Shown piece after piece: positions 60,341 through 64,000 of a DNA stretch of 64,000 nucleotides (position 1 is the stretch's first letter; every line of letters starts with the position of its first letter). A program made the translations under genes and the position numbers. The stretch is from Nymphaea colorata (lineage: Eukaryota; Streptophyta; Magnoliopsida; Nymphaeales; Nymphaeaceae), in NCBI RefSeq assembly GCF_008831285.2, contig NC_045138.2:22103934-22167933 (forward strand). The letters run 5' to 3'. The notes under the pieces were generated by a model. It saw only the letters and a list, made by a program, of their open reading frames with translations, had not been told where the DNA came from and did no database searches.

Positions 60341-61573
60341 ATGGTGCATTATTTTCTCATAGAGTTCGGAATTCGAATTCACTCGCACAAAAATTGGATG
60401 CGTCAAATTTCTGAGCTTCACTTCTGTTAATGGTTATTAAATAAGGGTTTTTTTTTTTATTTTAATTTTCTAATGTTCGTATAAGGCGGAAATTTGTAGA
60501 CCGAAAACATCTGCCAATTCTTTTTTCTCGAGTGTGCTCTTGAGTTTGAGAAAGTTTATTTATTTAGTTTGAAAAATAACATAAAAAATTATATCCAGTT
60601 TTGCAAATACGGCTAAGGTAACTTTCAAAGGTTATGAAAAAAAAATACTTATGATATTAATAGAAATTAATTTGATCATATTATGTGGTAAGTTAAAGTG
60701 GCTAATACAAGTTAAGAAACATTTTGTTTGTCTTGAAAATATTTTGGTCGTTTTATCTCATTAACCCAACTTGATTTAGTCATAATCTAAAACTTAATTA
60801 GCCAAAAGTTATCTTTCTTTTTTAATACAGCAAAACTTAAGCGTTAGCTTTTGTCTTTCATTATTGTCAAATCTTTAAGTGTGCTTATCAAAATTTTCTT
60901 AATTAAGGGAACTGAAAAAAAAAAAACCTAAGGGGCCTAACATAGTAGATAGAAGTATCAATATATCTAATTTCGATTGAATATCCAACCGAACCATTTC
61001 ATAAGAATAAGATATGGAAAAAAGTTTAATATGCAATTAAAAAATCAGATGATATATGAAATGACATTCAATCAAATTCAGATTTAAACATGCATAAATA
61101 TTGATCTGATTCAGATTCAGATTCAGTTTCAGATCAAATTTAGTTTTTAAATAAATATTTTATATCCAATATTTTTTATATTTTGAAAATCAGCATATTT
61201 TGTTCAAAATTTCGATTCAGATTCAGTAAACTCAGATTTGGATTTGGATATGGCTTTTTTAATTTGTATTAGAATGATGTAAATATCTGAAATTACAGAG
61301 ATATAATTAAGGGCATATCCAGAGCCCTTATCAAAGAATGAAGAAAGATGAGGCCTGTTTTGAAATTATAAATTACAAAAATGGTTCGCGGTCATTACGC
61401 TACGCGGAGAAGAATGGAAAAAAAAAATCCAGCTGCCCCTTTCACAAACAAGAGGCCGCGGAAACAGCTTGCGCCTTGGATTGCTTTGCTTTGATACCGA
61501 CCCAAACGCTGAATATCCGCCACGGTATCTCGCTTTCTCACTCTTCCATACATATCTCCACTGTATGTTTACA
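60341..61573. other. Upstream region of the CML gene
   Basis: AT-rich. 60940-61260 is rich in CAGATTCAGATTC-type repeats. No gene recognised. Confidence 0.45.
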
Positions 61574-61581
61574 TATAAATA
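61574..61581 (+). promoter_or_regulatory. Likely TATA box of the CML gene
   Basis: TATAAATA about 310 nt before the ATG; transcription would start near 61605-61615, giving a 5' UTR of roughly 280 nt. Inferred from sequence only. Confidence 0.5.
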
Positions 61582-61889
61582 CATGTGCTTCGGTTTCTTT
61601 CTTCAACGATCAATCGCTCAGAAAACACTTTGCTGCAAGATCATTTCCGTCGCCTGACAAATCTTTTCATCACCGTCAAGAAGATAAAGAGATATCGAGA
61701 AATTAAAGCTGCCTTTGCTGGTTTCTATCCTTTCTCTTCTTCTTCAAGAGCCTTATCGGATACCAAGTCGGCCAAAGCCCTCGTAATTCGCACTCCAGTT
61801 CTTGTTTTCAAGGGCTTTTTAAGAGTGCTTCCTTGATCAACCAGAAAAAGAAGCGCCATCTTCTTCATTTTCTTCTTGGGAAGCATAGA

Positions 61890-62489
61890 ATGCAGGAGCA
61901 GGGAAGTCCAAGCAAGCCCAAGTCGCCGCTTCGACGTTTTTGTGAGAAAATTTTCCCTAATGGCGCCAAAGCCGATCGGGAACAAACTTCGGGGACACCC
62001 TCCGTGTCTCCAAAGCGAAGCGATTGTTCTTCGCCGGCGAGAAGGTCCGGCGACCTGGAGCGTGTGTTTGGCTTCTTCGACAGTGACGGAGACGGGAGAA
62101 TATCGCCGGCAGAGCTCAGGAGCTGCATGCGGACGATGGGGGAAGACTGGACGGAGGAGGAGGCGACGACCGCGCTTGGGTTCATCGACGCCGACGGCGA
62201 TGGCTACGTGGGATTCGATGACTTCGTGAGGCTGATGGCGGACGGGAGGGGGGAAGAGGCGGGAGGGTCGGGTGGGGAGTCAAGGCAGAGGGAGGACATA
62301 AGGGCGGCGTTCTCCATGTATGCCGTCGAGGGCAGGGAGTGCATAACGCCCAGGAGCTTGAGGAGGATGCTCAAGCGGCTGGGAGATTCCAGAAGCGTGG
62401 CGGAGTGCAGGGCAATGATCAGGCGGTTCGACATCAATGGCGATGGCGTCCTTAGCTTGGAGGAATTCAACCACATGATGATGGCCTGA
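61890..62489 (+). CDS. Calmodulin-like protein, CML41-like (199 aa, single exon)
   Basis: A calcium sensor of the plant CML family. The first in-frame ATG is at 61890 ([17 protein letters not shown]); the frame is open upstream but without another ATG nearby. EF-hand loops: EF1 [12 protein letters not shown] (residues 64-75), complete; EF2 [12 protein letters not shown] (100-111), with Asp instead of Glu at loop position 12; EF3 region about 144-156 ([13 protein letters not shown]), degenerate and unlikely to bind calcium; EF4 [12 protein letters not shown] (181-192), complete. The basic, Ser/Pro-rich N-terminal extension of about 55 residues and the CITPRSL block resemble Arabidopsis CML41-type proteins. 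The gene is intronless and GC-rich compared with its flanks. Confidence 0.93.
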   Translation: MQEQGSPSKPKSPLRRFCEKIFPNGAKADREQTSGTPSVSPKRSDCSSPARRSGDLERVFGFFDSDGDGRISPAELRSCMRTMGEDWTEEEATTALGFIDADGDGYVGFDDFVRLMADGRGEEAGGSGGESRQREDIRAAFSMYAVEGRECITPRSLRRMLKRLGDSRSVAECRAMIRRFDINGDGVLSLEEFNHMMMA

Positions 62490-63637
62490 AACTGCTACCC
62501 ATCTTCGGCGCGCCCATTAGCTCTGTCGTAGTGCTGTACAGGAAAACCACTTCTGGCTTGTGATTGGTCACCGCCATTAGAGGTGCAATGACGATGACCA
62601 ATTGACCATGGTGAGACTTTTCAAAAAGGGGACCTGCGCAGCAGATTGTGAGGGTCACCGTTCATTCTTTCTCTCATCATCTCTTCACTCTTGGAAAAGG
62701 TGGGAAGAGAACGATGGGGCTAAATGTTTTGACTGGTGAATGAAAGCGACGACGGCAGTTGCTTCCAAATGTGATATTTTTTAGCTTCTGAAGGATAAAC
62801 TCTTGTGAATGGCATTGGTTTTTTTCATTTTTCTCTTCAATATATGTTAATAAAAACAAAGACAGCAATGTGTGGCCTGGCCGTCACAATTCTTTTTTAG
62901 CGTTTTGTGGTTGAGCGCGATGTTTACAACCCACCATTTGGAAAAGGGCCGGAGGCCCGAAAGATCTCCCGTTCTTTCTGTAGCCGGAGACCGGAAAGAT
63001 CTCCTGTTCTTCCTGTTTTCCGGTCTCAAATGATGCAGGTTCAACTTAAGTACCATGTGCTTCTCCAATTAAGATGCCGAAACATAATGCCTACATGAAT
63101 CATCAAACTAGAAACATAAGCGTTTTATACGCCTTATCCAAATCAAATCGGACATACCATACCCCTTAGGCATATTCTTTTACCAAACACCTTTTTGAGC
63201 AAGCAATCGAATGTTCTCCCTTCCTATCACATAGGAACGCTTCAATTTTTGCGGCTGTATCGCGTTCTTCGTACGCATCGTTTTTGACGAAAAACTGCAC
63301 AAAAAATATTAGCTACCCCGTATTACCTTTTTGACAATTTCATACTAATTTGGTAGTTGCAAAATTTGTAGTAAAGGCGATGCTTTAGCAAAATGTATCA
63401 TCATCATCAAACCATTTAACATTATTAGATTTAAGGTAGCAATTTAGGATCCTAAAGAGGAATTAGAAGCAGGGCGTATGATTTTCGTCTAGCTTAAGCT
63501 CCATAATGAGCATGACAAAGAGAAATGGCCAAGGGATTTAGGAAAGCAAACAGGACTATATTTGATTCATCTAGGAGCAGAAAACAAAACAAGTAACAGA
63601 AGACAGATGATGCATGAAAGGTCAAACCCAACAGGTT
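62490..63637. other. CML 3' flank and intergenic DNA
   Basis: 3' UTR followed by spacer. A palindromic stretch near 62947-63027 repeats GAAAGATCTCC and CCGGAGACCGGAAAG/TTTTCCGGTCTC. No gene recognised. Confidence 0.45.
62849..62854 (+). terminator. Candidate poly(A) signal of the CML gene
   Basis: AATAAA 360 nt after the stop codon, in an AT-rich stretch. Confidence 0.4.
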
Positions 63638-63643
63638 TTTATT
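63638..63643 (-). terminator. Poly(A) signal of the right-edge gene
   Basis: AATAAA on the minus strand, about 30 nt past the TAA. Confidence 0.55.
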
Positions 63644-63673
63644 GCATAAATCTGGATCCTACCGCATAGATCC

Positions 63674-63768
63674 TTACATTTTGGGTATGAACAATGGAGA
63701 TCCAAAGTTATGAGTCAAGACACCAATGGACTGTAGGAGCTTTGCCATGGGCTCTTCATCAGCATCAC
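63674..63768 (-). CDS. 3'-terminal exon of an unrecognised gene (enters from right edge)
   Basis: After a good acceptor (TTACAG, complement of 63769-63774) the minus strand reads two bases of a split codon, then DADEEPMAKLLQSIGVL... and FIPKM followed by TAA at 63676-63674. An AATAAA signal lies about 30 nt downstream (complement of 63638-63643). Acceptor, open frame, stop and poly(A) signal together make a real last exon likely. I do not recognise the protein from 31 residues; the preceding exon is beyond 64000 or hidden in the intron. Confidence 0.6.
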
Positions 63769-64000
63769 CTGTAATGTAGACAAAACATCGGATTTTACTA
63801 CTGTGAAATAGAGAATTTGAGATCCTCGGACCTCAGATCCAACGCTATCAAATGCCTTTAGAAATGGTTCATTCTCTTTAAGAAGAAGAACTAATTTTTG
63901 GCACTCAAATTTGTAAATTGGTGCCGGACAATCATAATATTATACAACTTTTATATCATATTGCCGTAGTCGCCTGATAATATACAACAGAAATTTATAG
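63769..64000. other. Probable intron of the right-edge gene
   Basis: AT-rich sequence upstream of the acceptor; no exon recognised on the minus strand. Confidence 0.4.

Noticed and set aside
61833-61889. Upstream extension of the CML frame
   Set aside because: It opens with TTG, not ATG; the first ATG is at 61890, and the extra residues look like translated 5' UTR.
1-64000. CRISPR arrays, prophage, operons or prokaryotic defence systems
   Set aside because: The DNA is plant nuclear; tandem repeats found have no spacer structure and genes are split and individually promoted.

Overview
The window is plant nuclear DNA. The evidence is GT-AG split genes encoding plant proteins (a chloroplast stromal processing peptidase, a plant CML, a fragment of a chlorophyll-biosynthesis reductase), Ty1-copia retrotransposons with tRNA-iMet primer sites, and many MITE-like elements. 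It looks like an angiosperm with long, transposon-filled introns. I cannot name the species.

Layout. About 1-45011 (minus strand) is one very large gene for the stromal processing peptidase (SPP, an M16 metallopeptidase). I placed fifteen coding exons totalling 2682 nt (894 codons). All junctions are GT-AG and in phase. The 3' part of the gene lies beyond the left edge. Introns reach 11.2 kb and hold nearly all the mobile DNA: an internally deleted Copia with a hAT element sitting in its primer-binding site (264-3564); a Copia (4354-14591) whose gag is split by a younger Copia with an intact 1438-codon polyprotein (5167-10299); a gag-less antisense Copia (22804-27652); a PIF/Harbinger-type element carrying a fragment of divinyl chlorophyllide reductase (20183-21578); a tRNA-derived SINE (16881-17095); a second hAT relative (about 19119-19456) inside a Copia gag relic; several MITE-like inverted-repeat elements; and tandem repeats of 43 and 92 bp.

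About 45.0-49.6 kb is an intergenic stretch between the divergently transcribed SPP and a five-exon tafazzin-like acyltransferase gene (49587-53609, plus strand, 285 aa). About 53.6-61.5 kb is gene-poor, with a CTCGAG-rich hAT-like element, microsatellites and an old tandem duplication of roughly 0.75 kb. A single-exon calmodulin-like gene lies at 61890-62489 (plus strand, 199 aa). The 3'-terminal exon of an unrecognised minus-strand gene enters from the right edge (63674-63768).

The host genes are unrelated in function: plastid protein import, phospholipid acylation and calcium sensing. I see no operon-like or defence-like system. The main interest is transposon archaeology: exact target-site duplications order the nested insertions, and one element has captured a gene fragment. 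ATG starts were checked base by base for the host genes and for the intact Copia polyprotein.
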